Source: CAITYL01 sp041651315 (GTDB lineage Bacteria > Verrucomicrobiota > Lentisphaeria > Oligosphaerales > CAITYL01). From it: DNA of 21,847 nt. Position 1 is the stretch's first letter; every line of letters begins with the position of its first letter. Made by a program: the position numbers and the translations under genes. The DNA lies in assembly GCA_041651315.1 (NCBI GenBank), contig JBAZJM010000040.1, positions 1 to 21,847 of the forward strand, written 5' to 3'. Positions 5,204 to 13,831 of this stretch are shown here, piece by piece. The notes below the pieces were generated by a model. That model did no database searches. It was not told where the DNA came from and saw nothing but the letters and a program-made list of their open reading frames with translations.

Positions 5204-6424
5204 ATGGTTGACAAATTATCAGCACCCCACGTCGTGTTGCTAACTGGCAAATATTCCGTCGGAGGCATACGCCGTTACTGTGATGATCTAAGCGAGACCT
5301 TGGCGGGTCTCGGCCATCAGGTCTCGATCATCTCGGTAGGTAACGAGGCTAGCATCGAGCCTGCCGCCAGAACCGCGCGCGTCCGCATCCTCCCGTTGAG
5401 GATAAAAACACCACAAGGCACGCTTCGTCACCTTCTCGGCATGGCGCGTTTTTTGGCCAAAATGAAGCCTGATGTTATTCTGCTCAACCACTGCTTTTGC
5501 TTGAGTCCTGGCCTGGCACTCCTCCCGCGCAAAACGCGGATTGTGCCGGTTTTGCATACGGATTATGAAGTGGCCTACCGGAAAACGTTGGCAAATCCGC
5601 TCAACTGGAATGTTGCCATTGCGCCGAGTCCAGGCATCCAACGCGCCGCCCAAGCTTATTGCCAGAAACGGCCAGTGATATGCATCCCGCACGGCGTCCA
5701 TACCTGTGCGCTGGAAACGCTCACGTCCCTTCGTGCGCCGCACCGCCAAGATCCGTTCCGTTTGTGTTATGTGGGGCGGATAGAACAACAGAAAGGGGTG
5801 CTATTAATTCCCGAGATCCTCGCTGCCACCCGTCAGCAGTCGTTGCATATTCACTGCACGTTTATCGGCGATGGGGACGCACGTCCAGCCGTGGAAAAAC
5901 GAGTCGCCGAATTGGATTTGCAAAAACATGTGACGTTTTTGGGGATGGTACAACCAGACAAAATAGCCGATTATCTATTCGATCAACATGTATTGCTGGC
6001 ACCATCCAATTTTGAGGGTTTTGGCCTGACCATCGTCGAAGCACAGAGCTGCGGTTGCGTTCCCGTGGCTTCACATTTACCCGGCGTTACGGATTTCACC
6101 GTCAACGCTGGCGATAGCGGGTTTCTGGTCTCACCACGCACTCCCCCGCGCTTTGCTGAGGCGATCGCCAAGCTCTACCACGATCCAGACTTGTGGTCAC
6201 ACTTCAGTCATGCTGGTTGGGAGTTGGTCAAACAAAAATTTTCACTTGAACGCATGGGCCTCAATTATCGGAAATTAGTGCAGGATTTATTGGCGGATTG
6301 TTATCCTCTCCCCTTGAAATATCACAGCCGAGTGCCGATTTCACCGGAATTCTTTTTTTCCGCTGAAGACGGTATTTTCCCAAGCCTCGCTCGGCGAGCC
6401 ATTAGGCGCCTGCAATGGCGATAG
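5204..6424 (+). CDS. Family 4 glycosyltransferase
   Basis: A GT-B retaining glycosyltransferase of 406 residues from the ATG at 5204. The frame is open back to an ATG at 5123, but the extra 27 residues are Arg/Pro-rich and unlike the family, and HVVLLTGKYSVGGIRRY at the new start is the expected first strand and glycine loop. Neither start has a good ribosome binding site. The C-terminal donor domain shows LCYVGRIEQQKG, then FEGFGLTIVEAQSCG with the E-x7-E pair at E271 and E279. It probably adds a sugar to the lipid-linked glycan in the cytoplasm. The last 40 residues are not conserved-looking. The gap to the previous gene is about 108 nt. Confidence 0.9.
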   Translation: MVDKLSAPHVVLLTGKYSVGGIRRYCDDLSETLAGLGHQVSIISVGNEASIEPAARTARVRILPLRIKTPQGTLRHLLGMARFLAKMKPDVILLNHCFCLSPGLALLPRKTRIVPVLHTDYEVAYRKTLANPLNWNVAIAPSPGIQRAAQAYCQKRPVICIPHGVHTCALETLTSLRAPHRQDPFRLCYVGRIEQQKGVLLIPEILAATRQQSLHIHCTFIGDGDARPAVEKRVAELDLQKHVTFLGMVQPDKIADYLFDQHVLLAPSNFEGFGLTIVEAQSCGCVPVASHLPGVTDFTVNAGDSGFLVSPRTPPRFAEAIAKLYHDPDLWSHFSHAGWELVKQKFSLERMGLNYRKLVQDLLADCYPLPLKYHSRVPISPEFFFSAEDGIFPSLARRAIRRLQWR

Positions 6425-6526
6425 AAAAAGACTCATACAGAAGTATAGGAATGCCTATATCTTTCCCGTTTCTCCGGCAATACCATTAAGATTGGCCGTT
6501 GCTTTATCGCAATATTTTACTTATCC

Positions 6527-7558
6527 ATGAACCAAATGCCTTCTCCCATTTCCATCGCCCTCGGTGCTGACGAGCGTTACGTGCCCGGCCTCCTGGTCAC
6601 GGCCATCAGCATTCTTTTCAACACCGCACCTGAACAGCCTGTCGATTTTTTTATTCTCGACGCCGGCATCACCGGCAAAAGCTGGCGGAGACTGCAACGA
6701 CTCATCACTAGGTATTCCCCCCTCAGCACCCTGATGCGGCTCAAGCCGGATCTGTCCCTGTTCCGTGACTGCCCGTCGCTTGCGCGCGGGACAAACTCCA
6801 GCCTCAGTTGTTATGCCCGGCTGTTGTTGCCGGAGTTGGTGCAACGGGACCGCCTGCTTTACTTCGATGTGGACATGCTGGTGTTGAAAGATGTCCGCGA
6901 GCTTTGGGCGCTTGGCTGCAGCCACCATACCGCCATGGCCGTCTACGAGCCCGGAGTCACCCTGGCCAGAGATTGTTCGTGGCTGGCCAGCGACGATCCG
7001 GACCGGCAATTGCCCTATTTCAATTCCGGCGCCATGGTCCTAAACTTGGCCGCTTGGCGCGCCCATGGGCACACCGCAACCGTCACCCGGCTGGTTCGTG
7101 AGCACGGCAAACGCATGGTAACCCATGACCAGACGGTGTTGAACTATCTCCTGCGGCATGAGACGGGACAACTCGACGTCTCCTGGAACTGTTTCTGCGT
7201 GGGCGACATGCCGGCCGCGGTCTATATGAACCCGGCGGGCTTGGTGGTGCACATCACCCACAGCAAGCCATGGCTGACTTTCAAAAATCTTCCCGGCTGT
7301 TTGCTGTGGCTGATGTTTTATAATCGTTATGTGGGCACAATTCCCGCCACTCTCCGGTTTGGGTTATTATGGCGCACCTGGAAATGGTCCAATTTCCGGT
7401 CGGTGTTGCGGATATTGCTTGAATCCTGTTTGTTGAAGGCGGGGCCTCCCGCGCGACGATTACTGCAATTTTGGCTCGACCATTCCCCTGAGCATCAGAT
7501 AAAAGCGCACTGGCTCCGCATATGGCGTGCCAAGGATGTGATGCGACAGCCTTCCTGA
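6527..7558 (+). CDS. Family 8 glycosyltransferase (LPS galactosyl/glucosyltransferase type)
   Basis: A 343-residue GT-A enzyme. The order of motifs is that of GT8: an opening strand ISIALGADERYVPGLLVTAIS, then the metal-binding DVD at 114-116 in LLYFDVDMLVLKD, then YFNSGAMVLNL, then THDQTVLNYL, and finally HITHSKPW, where the family has its His/Lys-Pro-Trp substrate motif. Relatives such as RfaI/RfaJ add hexoses to the LPS core, so a similar retaining transfer is likely. The tail has amphipathic helices rich in Trp and Arg. No clear Shine-Dalgarno precedes the ATG. The 102 nt upstream hold nothing recognisable. Confidence 0.9.
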   Translation: MNQMPSPISIALGADERYVPGLLVTAISILFNTAPEQPVDFFILDAGITGKSWRRLQRLITRYSPLSTLMRLKPDLSLFRDCPSLARGTNSSLSCYARLLLPELVQRDRLLYFDVDMLVLKDVRELWALGCSHHTAMAVYEPGVTLARDCSWLASDDPDRQLPYFNSGAMVLNLAAWRAHGHTATVTRLVREHGKRMVTHDQTVLNYLLRHETGQLDVSWNCFCVGDMPAAVYMNPAGLVVHITHSKPWLTFKNLPGCLLWLMFYNRYVGTIPATLRFGLLWRTWKWSNFRSVLRILLESCLLKAGPPARRLLQFWLDHSPEHQIKAHWLRIWRAKDVMRQPS

Positions 7559-7574
7559 TCCCTCCCGACGAGGA

Positions 7575-8732
7575 TTGAAATCTTTGGTTTCAAAAAGCAA
7601 CCATCCCAACCACGCGCCGCAACATTATGCCTATTTGGACGCCCTGCGCGGCTGGGCGATTTTGGCGGTGATCGCTCATCACTGCGGCAACGCCGCGCTG
7701 TGCAAGGGCCAGTGGCCTTTCCTGCTGAGCGCCGCCGGGGCCCGCGGCGTACAGTTGTTCTTCGCGGTCAGCGCGATTACGCTGTTGATGTCCATGGACA
7801 AACGAAGCCAGTGGGAACAACACCCCGTAAGAAATTTTTTTGTCCGCCGTTTTTTCCGCATCGCCCCGCTGTTTTGGGCCGGCATCGTGTTTTACAGTTG
7901 CATTCCGACCTCTTGGTGCAGTCCCCCAGAATGGTTACCCATCGTGCTCTCGGCAACGTTTCTGTTTCCACTGTGGCCCCCAGCCCACGCTTCGGTAGTG
8001 CCAGGCGGATGGTCCATCGGCGTCGAAATGTGTTTTTACGCAATCTTCCCCCTGATGCATCGCCATATCACCAGCATGAATCGCGGGCTTGTCGCACTGC
8101 TTTTGGCGACGATTGCAATTGTGCCGCTCAATCTTGTCGAAAAAATGCTTTACATGAAGTTGCGACCGGAAGCCGTTCATTACCTTGAAGGCCAGTTTCG
8201 TTTTTATTGGTTTCCCAATCAATTCCTTGTGTTTGTCGTTGGTTTTGTCGCCTATTTTGCCATCCGGCAACATGCGGTTCCCCTGGCCGGCTCGCCTTCC
8301 CTGAAACGACGGTCCTGGATAATGTTGGTTCTCGCGCTTTACCTGCTCTTTGGCCTCGCCTTTACGGGGCACAACATCATCATTCAAAAACACTTCACCT
8401 TCGCCTGCGGTTTCGGTCTCCTTGCTTGGGCGCTGTCGGTGAATAACTGCTTCGCCTTGGTCAACCCCGTCACCCGCTTCATCGGCAAGATCAGTTACAG
8501 CATGTACATCTGGCATTTCGCACTCATTGACTTGCTTGGCGGTTGCTACGGCGAACTTGCGCCGTGGTTTCCCCTTCCCCCCGGCCACGACATCCCGCGC
8601 TGGACCTGCATGGCCGCCATCACCTTTGCCCTCGCCATTCCCGTCTCCTATCTTTCCTACCGGTTCATCGAGGAACCGGGGATGGCCATCGGCAAGCGGC
8701 TGATCCGGAAATTGGAGGCATCCCCAACCTGA
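7575..8732 (+). CDS. Membrane O-acyltransferase, acyltransferase-3 family
   Basis: A 385-residue integral membrane protein with about ten hydrophobic helices. The family hallmark LDALRGWAILAVIAHH is at residues 21-36, holding the conserved Arg and His. It is followed by RGVQLFFAVSAITLL, RRFFRIAPLFW, GWSIGVEMCFY and, near the end, ISYSMYIWHF and YRFIEEP. Enzymes of this family, such as OafA, move acetyl or other acyl groups onto extracytoplasmic sugars, so O-acetylation of the exported glycan is likely. The start is a TTG. The in-frame TTG at 7584 is better spaced from the GAGG at 7570-7573 and may be the true start. The gene follows the GT8 stop by 16 nt. Confidence 0.9.
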   Translation: MKSLVSKSNHPNHAPQHYAYLDALRGWAILAVIAHHCGNAALCKGQWPFLLSAAGARGVQLFFAVSAITLLMSMDKRSQWEQHPVRNFFVRRFFRIAPLFWAGIVFYSCIPTSWCSPPEWLPIVLSATFLFPLWPPAHASVVPGGWSIGVEMCFYAIFPLMHRHITSMNRGLVALLLATIAIVPLNLVEKMLYMKLRPEAVHYLEGQFRFYWFPNQFLVFVVGFVAYFAIRQHAVPLAGSPSLKRRSWIMLVLALYLLFGLAFTGHNIIIQKHFTFACGFGLLAWALSVNNCFALVNPVTRFIGKISYSMYIWHFALIDLLGGCYGELAPWFPLPPGHDIPRWTCMAAITFALAIPVSYLSYRFIEEPGMAIGKRLIRKLEASPT

Positions 8733-8767
8733 TTATTTTCAGCCTAAAATGGTCTTCGAGGGAATGT

Positions 8768-9334
8768 ATGATGAAATTAATTTACAACACGGCCAATAAA
8801 ATATTGAATGTTGTAGGGCTGTAATTGGTATTACAGCGCAACACCATTCTCCTTCCCAAACCAACAACGGTTCCGGACAGTGATCGATGTACAGGTATCG
8901 AATGGAATCCCGAGAGCATAGAACACGTCATCACCGCGTTGTTGCCCCAATACGCATCCGAGCTTAACGGCATACCACGTGACAATCCAGAAGGAACGGC
9001 GTGGCATGGATATTACTCCAATAATCCGTTTTTCGGAAAGGTTGATGCTTCTGTCGCGTACAGCCTGATCCGTGAACGACGCCCCTCCGTCGTGGTTGAA
9101 GTCGGAAACGGCTTCAGTTCTCGGGTCACGAGAACGGCACTTGACCAAAACCAGCACGGCCGGTTGATCTGTATTGACCCCATGCCCCGTTTGGCGGTCA
9201 ACGCTGTCGCTCACGAATTCCGCCGATCTACGGTCGAAAAGATTCTCCTTTTCCTCTCGCTCTTTTCGTCCCATGATGAACTGATGCGCCACTGTAGTTT
9301 CTGGTTAACACGCCCTCCGTCAAACACGTTTTAG
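8768..9334 (+). pseudogene. Class I SAM methyltransferase broken by a stop codon and a 3' truncation
   Basis: A good ribosome binding site (GAGGGAA, 8758-8764) precedes ATGATG at 8768. The frame reads MMKLIYNTANKILNVVGL, hits TAA at 8822-8824, then continues LVLQRNT in the same frame. This start resembles the family's NKILxxxGxELV opening, so TAA probably replaces a Glu codon. The rest matches the Methyltransf_24-like type: WHGYYSNNPFFGKVDASVAYSLI, then the SAM loop VVVEVGNGFSS and LICIDPMPR. After VEKI, at about 9243, the match stops. The expected second half (DILFIDSSHV and beyond, over 100 residues) is absent. The 3' end reads into repeat sequence. A TTG at 8825 could restart translation, but the product would still be incomplete. 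Confidence 0.75.
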
Positions 9335-9352
9335 CCTCGGATAACAACCGCC
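9281..9352 (-). repeat. Degenerate palindromic-element half ending the methyltransferase frame
   Basis: TGCGCCACTGTA at about 9284 matches the spacer TGCGCCACCGTC of copy 3. CCGTCAAACACGTTTTAGCC followed by CTCGGATAACAACC (about 9318-9351) matches the left-facing arm at 21664-21696 position by position, with a few changes. The methyltransferase stop codon lies within this arm. Confidence 0.6.
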
Positions 9353-9377
9353 CCCCCGAATAACAGGATGTCCTTTC

Positions 9378-9411
9378 CGGCCGAGCCGCGAACGTAAGTG
9401 ACCGGCCAATT
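9378..9411 (+). repeat. Right-facing arm of the palindromic element
   Basis: GGCCGAGCCGCGAACGTAAG followed by TGACCGGCC is nearly identical to the arm at 21601-21630. It lies about 30 nt before the hexapeptide acyltransferase start, and makes the upstream open frame to 9398 non-coding. Confidence 0.75.
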
Positions 9412-9439
9412 CGACACTTTTTTCGGTTACAACATTTGC

Positions 9440-10039
9440 ATGAACAACCGTCGTTATATACTGGCCGCTGTCTCGCGATTACCCCATAACCGTCTGCGTT
9501 GCCTAGCCTATGCCTTTTTAGGGTTGCGCCATGCCGAACATCTCCGGATCGGGTGGAAAACCGTAATCTCTGCGCCAACGCAATGCCACTTGGGGCGCAA
9601 CGTGGAGATCGGCGGTAATTGTGTGGTAGCCTGCGGCCGGTTTGAAGTCGGCGGCGGAACACGAATCCTTTCCGACAACCAATTTATCGGCAACGGCACG
9701 TGCGTAATTGGCAACAACGTCCGAATTATCGCCGAGCACTATTTTGACCTTGCGGCGGGAATCCACATTGGTGACAACAGTTGGATCGCGGGACGCGCCA
9801 GCCAGTTTTGGACACACGGCACCACCCGTGAACACACCGACCAATCCATTTGCATCGGAACGGGCTGTTACATCGCATCCCGTGTCCTGTTCGCCCCGGG
9901 TGCCGGCGTCGCCGATGGAACCCTAGTCGCGCTAGGAGCAGTCGTGACCCGACGCTTCGATGAACCCCACTGTGTGGTGGCCGGCTGCCCGGCCAAAATT
10001 ATTCGCAGAAATTACGATTGGCACAACGATTGGGTGTAG
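9440..10039 (+). CDS. Left-handed beta-helix (hexapeptide) acyltransferase
   Basis: A 199-residue protein of the WcaF/CysE-like trimeric acyltransferase class, which moves an acetyl group from acetyl-CoA to a sugar hydroxyl or amine. From about residue 45 it has repeated (I/V/L)GxxxxI coils: HLGRNVEIGGNCVVACG, FIGNGTCVIGNNVRI, GIHIGDNSWIAG. The last coils, IGTGCYIASRVLFAPGAGV and GTLVALGAVV, end in VVAGCPAKII, the usual family finish. THGTT near residue 133 may hold the active-site His. The start ATG at 9440 was chosen because the frame upstream is palindromic repeat. No Shine-Dalgarno is clear. It probably O-acetylates a sugar precursor or the glycan in the cytoplasm. Confidence 0.88.
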   Translation: MNNRRYILAAVSRLPHNRLRCLAYAFLGLRHAEHLRIGWKTVISAPTQCHLGRNVEIGGNCVVACGRFEVGGGTRILSDNQFIGNGTCVIGNNVRIIAEHYFDLAAGIHIGDNSWIAGRASQFWTHGTTREHTDQSICIGTGCYIASRVLFAPGAGVADGTLVALGAVVTRRFDEPHCVVAGCPAKIIRRNYDWHNDWV

Positions 10040-10057
10040 TAACCCAATGCGGTCCCA

Positions 10058-10152
10058 CTGTCTTTCCGAATCGCGAATGTCAGTGACCTTTGATTTTTCC
10101 CTTTCGCCCCCCGCGTCATTACTGATCACTGATGACTGGTTACTGATAACCC
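10058..10152 (+). repeat. Right-facing arm plus ACTG-family heptamers
   Basis: TCTTTCCGAATCGCGAATGT with CAGTGACC (10061-10088) is a diverged palindromic-element arm. After 30 nt come 7-nt units ATTACTG, ATCACTG, ATGACTG, GTTACTG (10118-10145). A related set is at 13764-13784. This is a third heptamer family. Confidence 0.7.
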
Positions 10153-10208
10153 AATCTCCTTCCCGCGCATCCCCCCCCTGCAACTTAAATAATATGTATT
10201 TTCCACTA

Positions 10209-11282
10209 ATGCGCATTGCCATATACAGCAACGCCTACGGGCCGAGTCATGGCGGCGGCGGCGTTTTCATTTTTGCGATTGCTGCGGCGCTGGCAGAACG
10301 GCATGAGGTCTTTTTGCATTTGCCCGGTGAGTTCGTGGCGGAACTGGCGGCTAATTTCTTCCCGGAATTGGCTGGTTGTGAAAGTATTCATTTCTGCCGT
10401 ACACCGATCATTCACGGTCCACTGCGCGAGTTGCGCCAAGCGCTCTATGACCGCCGGTTCGATGCGGTACTTTTGCAGGATAGCACTCCGCCACGGCTGA
10501 CACTTAACCGGCGGGCGACGATCCTGTGCGAGTTCCCCTTGGTGCCGGTGCGTGGCTGGAGAAACCGATTGCGGTTGCGCTCATGGCGAACCGTGCTGGG
10601 AAATTCACAGTTCACCGCCAAGTGGATCGCCCAGCGCTGGGGACGGACGGCAGCGGTGCTCTATCCGCCGGTGGCGCCGATCACGCCTTTACCGAAGAAA
10701 CCGTGGATTTTTGGCGCGGGCCGGTTTCTGGGCCATGGCCGGACCAAGCGGCAACTGGAAATGGTGCAGTTGTTCCGGGAATTGTGCGCGGATGGACTGA
10801 CTGGATGGGAACTGCACCTCGCCGGCTTTGTCCTAGATACCGAGTATCTGGCACATGTGCGGGCCGCCGCCCAAGGGTTGCCGGTGCATCTGCACTTGGA
10901 CATCCAGCGCCCCGAACTGGAACGGCTTTATGGAGAAGCTTCGCTGTTCTGGCACGCCGTCGGCGAAGGGTTGGATATGGAAACACAGCCCCAGGGCATG
11001 GAGCATTTTGGCATTGTCACCGTCGAGGCGATGAGTGCGGGATGCGTGCCAGTGGTCTTTGCGGGTGGCGGCCAGCCAGAGATCGTGGGTACCGACGGCC
11101 AGGCGGGTTACCTCTGGCACACCCGTGAAGAGTGGCGAAAACAAACGTTGGAACTGATCCACGATACGGACCGGCGACAACGGCTCGGCGCAGCGGCTAG
11201 CGCGCGGGTCGCGCGTTTTGCCATGCCCCCCTTCCGCCAGCACATCGCGGAATTGTTCCATTTGGCAAACCGCCTTCGATGA
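10209..11282 (+). CDS. Family 4 glycosyltransferase
   Basis: A GT-B enzyme of 357 residues from the ATG at 10209. It opens MRIAIYSNAYGPSHGGGGV, a typical first strand with glycine-rich loop, which fixes the start over the upstream ATG at 10194. The middle has VLGNSQFTAKWI and VLYPPV, the usual domain-linker signature of GT4 enzymes. The donor-binding half shows IFGAGRFLGHGRTKRQ, and GMEHFGIVTVEAMSAGCVP with the E-x7-E pair at E265 and E273. It is likely to add a sugar to the polyprenyl-linked chain. The frame stays open upstream to 9960 only by overlapping the previous gene and repeats. No ribosome binding site is evident. Confidence 0.9.
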   Translation: MRIAIYSNAYGPSHGGGGVFIFAIAAALAERHEVFLHLPGEFVAELAANFFPELAGCESIHFCRTPIIHGPLRELRQALYDRRFDAVLLQDSTPPRLTLNRRATILCEFPLVPVRGWRNRLRLRSWRTVLGNSQFTAKWIAQRWGRTAAVLYPPVAPITPLPKKPWIFGAGRFLGHGRTKRQLEMVQLFRELCADGLTGWELHLAGFVLDTEYLAHVRAAAQGLPVHLHLDIQRPELERLYGEASLFWHAVGEGLDMETQPQGMEHFGIVTVEAMSAGCVPVVFAGGGQPEIVGTDGQAGYLWHTREEWRKQTLELIHDTDRRQRLGAAASARVARFAMPPFRQHIAELFHLANRLR

Positions 11283-11373
11283 ACGAAGCTGACGGCGGCA
11301 AACATAATTCCGCAAATAACGACATTGCCATATAAACACCCAACGACATTTCTTATCCTTGGGACACACAATC

Positions 11374-12180
11374 ATGAAAGCCTATATCATTAATCGAGAG
11401 CAAGATGTTGACCGTAAAAATTTTATGCTCCAGCAGATGAAAAGTCTTGAAATATTCGACTACGTTTTTTTTACTGCCATTGACAAAAATAGCATCACCA
11501 ACAAAGCCACTAATCTTTCATATTCTGAAGAACAAGTTCGCAACCACAACTTGTCTATGAGCGAGGTTTGTTGCGCATTAAGCCATTGCAAGATTTATGA
11601 CTGTATTATTAGAAACGAGAAAAATGGTGCTTTTATTTTTGAAGATGACGTTCTTATAAGCCCATTATTGTGCCATATCGCCACTGAATTATTGTCATTT
11701 TTGCAGAAAGATATTCCTATAATAATCCTGTTGACACCTGTACATTCTTTTTGTAAAAATCCGGTTGAACGAATTCCCCAACCAAACAGAATCAACACCC
11801 TGTCACAAAATGCACACAAACCATTCCCTCAACTTTCACTTCACAAAACCATTTTTGCTTTCAGTGGCGCTGGTTATATGATCAATAAAGACGCCGCGAA
11901 AGTCATGCTTAAACTATATTCGCCGGTAAATACGGTTATTGATCGATGGAAAAAACGCATTGACTGCAATGATATTTTCATCTATAATTTAAACCATTAT
12001 TTGATCAGCATTAATAATTATGGAAGAAAATCGTCCACGCTGGAAAATGAACGGCAAGCAGCAGAGAAAATTCGAAACGAAAAGCTTATTCCTCCTACAT
12101 TATATGTTAGATTGCGCCAAAAATACCGGCAATATAGAAGAAAACTATTTCCCCCGTATGGCCATGTGGAAACGTGGTGA
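11374..12180 (+). CDS. Family 25 glycosyltransferase (LPS biosynthesis type)
   Basis: A 268-residue protein of the LgtB/LpsA type. It opens MKAYIINREQDVDRKNFML, the standard family start, and has SEVCCALSHCKIYDCII, then AFIFEDDVLIS with the metal-binding EDD at 90-92, then FSGAGYMINKDAAKVML and the VIDRW motif. Family members add galactose or glucose to lipooligosaccharide. The gene is clearly more AT-rich than its neighbours, with many A/T third positions (AAT, TTT, ATT, AAA), which suggests recent acquisition from a lower-GC donor. The ATG at 11374 is preferred over an in-frame TTG at 11359. The 91 nt upstream show no strong signal. Confidence 0.88.
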   Translation: MKAYIINREQDVDRKNFMLQQMKSLEIFDYVFFTAIDKNSITNKATNLSYSEEQVRNHNLSMSEVCCALSHCKIYDCIIRNEKNGAFIFEDDVLISPLLCHIATELLSFLQKDIPIIILLTPVHSFCKNPVERIPQPNRINTLSQNAHKPFPQLSLHKTIFAFSGAGYMINKDAAKVMLKLYSPVNTVIDRWKKRIDCNDIFIYNLNHYLISINNYGRKSSTLENERQAAEKIRNEKLIPPTLYVRLRQKYRQYRRKLFPPYGHVETW

Positions 12181-12238
12181 CCACTAAAGCCGGGACAACA
12201 TACGGATACTAAAGCGGCAAAGGGATTTTGACTTTCTT

Positions 12239-13561
12239 GTGAAAATTTTTTTACTTTCCTATCATTTTTTCAACCGCACAGCCGAGGGATTGGTAACCAC
12301 GAAACTGGCCCGCGCCCTGGCGGATCGCGGCCATCAATTGACGGTTTTCACTGCGGGCATTGAGTCGGAGCTGACCAGTTCCGAGGTCAAACGGGCCGTG
12401 CTGGACGGGATCGACGTGGAAATCGTTCTCTGGCCAGTCGCCCAACAGCCAACGGTATGGAATTGGCTGAACCAACGCGGGGGCTGGCTGGGCAAGCGCT
12501 TGGCCGCAATTCCGGGGACTATTTACGGTTACACCCTGCAGGATCGCGCCTGGGCACGGGCGGTTGAGGCCGCAGTCGCCGCCAGGGTCGCCCAGGACGG
12601 TCTTCCCGACGTTTTGCATTCGCGCCTCAATCATTACGCCAGCCATGTCGCGGCCAGCCGGGTGAAACAACACTTTCCGCGGTTGCGGTGGTGTGCCTAT
12701 TTCAGCGATCCATGGCCATACCATCTGTACCCGGCGCCCTATTTTTTTAGGGTCGGGCCGGTGTCGCGCATCCGTCAGGAATGGGTATTGAACCACTGGC
12801 TGACGCAGGCGGAAACAGTGGTGTATCCCGGCGTACGGCTGATGAAGCACCTGCTGAATGGCAGTCGAACGCGGTTCCGTGCCAAAGCCCGCGCCATTCC
12901 GCATATCGGCCGCATTCCGGCTCTTGATCCGATGACGGTAACGAGAAACAAGGAAAAACCAATCAAACGCGATGCTGGCAAACTGCTGTTGCGCCATGCC
13001 GGCCTGCTGATGAAAGAGCGACGAGTCGAACCGCTCTATGACGGCCTGCGTCAGTTGTTCCAGGCGTATCCGGCGGCCCAGAATGGGGTGGTCATCGAAT
13101 TCTGCGGACGCTGCACCGTCTTGGCGGATGGCACTATGGATCCGCGATTGGCGCCGCCAGAGGATCTACGCCCCAATATTGCAATTAGCGGCTACCAGTC
13201 TCCAGAAAGCGTCATCACTTGGCTGGATGAGGCAGATGTCTATCTCTTGGTCGAAGGGCAAGGATTGAACGATGGGATTTTTCTGCCGTCAAAGCTGGCC
13301 GACTATGTAACCGGTTGCCGACCCATCCTGGCGCTCAGTCCAGAAAACGGTGAAGTCGCCGATTGCCTGCGCGCCGGGGGCGGCCTGCGAGCAGACACTG
13401 ACGATCCCGCCGCCATCGCCCGAGCCTTGCACCAACTATGGGACTACAAGCAGAGCGGCCGGTTGGGGGAATTGCTGCCGCCTCCCGCCACCGTGGCGGC
13501 ATTCGCCCCCGCCACCATCGCCGCGCAATACGAAAGCGTTTTTGCCCCCCAAGAAATGTAG
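12239..13561 (+). CDS. GT-B fold glycosyltransferase (family 4-like, divergent)
   Basis: A 440-residue protein starting at GTG. The N-terminus MKIFLLSYHFFNRTAEGLVTT and the helix ARALADRGHQLTVFTAG match the acceptor domain of GT4-like enzymes. The middle has SDPWPYHLYPAPYFF and an AETVVYPG segment, as in GT4 proteins that work on polysaccharide precursors. The second domain (from about residue 248) has LLRHAGLLMKERRVEPL, VIEFCGR and GYQSPESVITWLDEADVYLLV, where GT4 proteins carry the donor site, but the usual E-x7-E pair is not seen. LPSKLADYVTGCRPILAL fits the family's end. AAAGGGA lies about 14 nt upstream, rather far. The donor is unknown. Confidence 0.8.
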   Translation: MKIFLLSYHFFNRTAEGLVTTKLARALADRGHQLTVFTAGIESELTSSEVKRAVLDGIDVEIVLWPVAQQPTVWNWLNQRGGWLGKRLAAIPGTIYGYTLQDRAWARAVEAAVAARVAQDGLPDVLHSRLNHYASHVAASRVKQHFPRLRWCAYFSDPWPYHLYPAPYFFRVGPVSRIRQEWVLNHWLTQAETVVYPGVRLMKHLLNGSRTRFRAKARAIPHIGRIPALDPMTVTRNKEKPIKRDAGKLLLRHAGLLMKERRVEPLYDGLRQLFQAYPAAQNGVVIEFCGRCTVLADGTMDPRLAPPEDLRPNIAISGYQSPESVITWLDEADVYLLVEGQGLNDGIFLPSKLADYVTGCRPILALSPENGEVADCLRAGGGLRADTDDPAAIARALHQLWDYKQSGRLGELLPPPATVAAFAPATIAAQYESVFAPQEM

Positions 13562-13601
13562 TAAAGCGATTGCATCGCGCTCTAAAAAAAGGCCCCCGTG
13601 G

Positions 13602-13717
13602 TTTTCAGAGCCGGGAACAAAGCGACCACAGGGGGTGGCGTGACCAGGCAAAGGCAGCACCATTGATCCAGGCAGGACATCCATTTGCCCTGTCACTCGC
13701 ATTCCGGGTTTTGAAAA
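13602..13717. repeat. Bipartite palindromic element
   Basis: A right-facing arm (TTTTCAGAGCCGGGAACAAA to GACCAGGCAAA, 13602-13652), a spacer of about 34 nt and a left-facing arm (CCTGTCACTCGCATTCCGGG, about 13690-13709). The layout is the same as at 2164-2278 and 21601-21690, with more drift. A heptamer-type tail (ACTGATT, then TTTACTG, ATCACTG, ATTACTG at 13764-13784, then TCACGTA and TCACGTT at 13801-13814) fills the rest of the gap to the next gene. Confidence 0.7.
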
Positions 13718-13831
13718 ACAAGGGCCCGGTCTATCCGGTTCCTCTGCTTGACTGATTACTAAGTTTACTGATCACTGATTACTGGTCACAAAACCACGGG
13801 TCACGTATCACGTTTCCTTTCTGCTTTCCAC

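Noticed and set aside
7935..8588. Long - strand open frame over the acyltransferase gene
   Set aside because: It is antisense to a well-supported membrane protein, with no start signal or domain.
9960..10208. N-terminal extension of the second GT4 protein
   Set aside because: It overlaps the acyltransferase gene and the repeat zone. MRIAIYSN at 10209 is the normal start.
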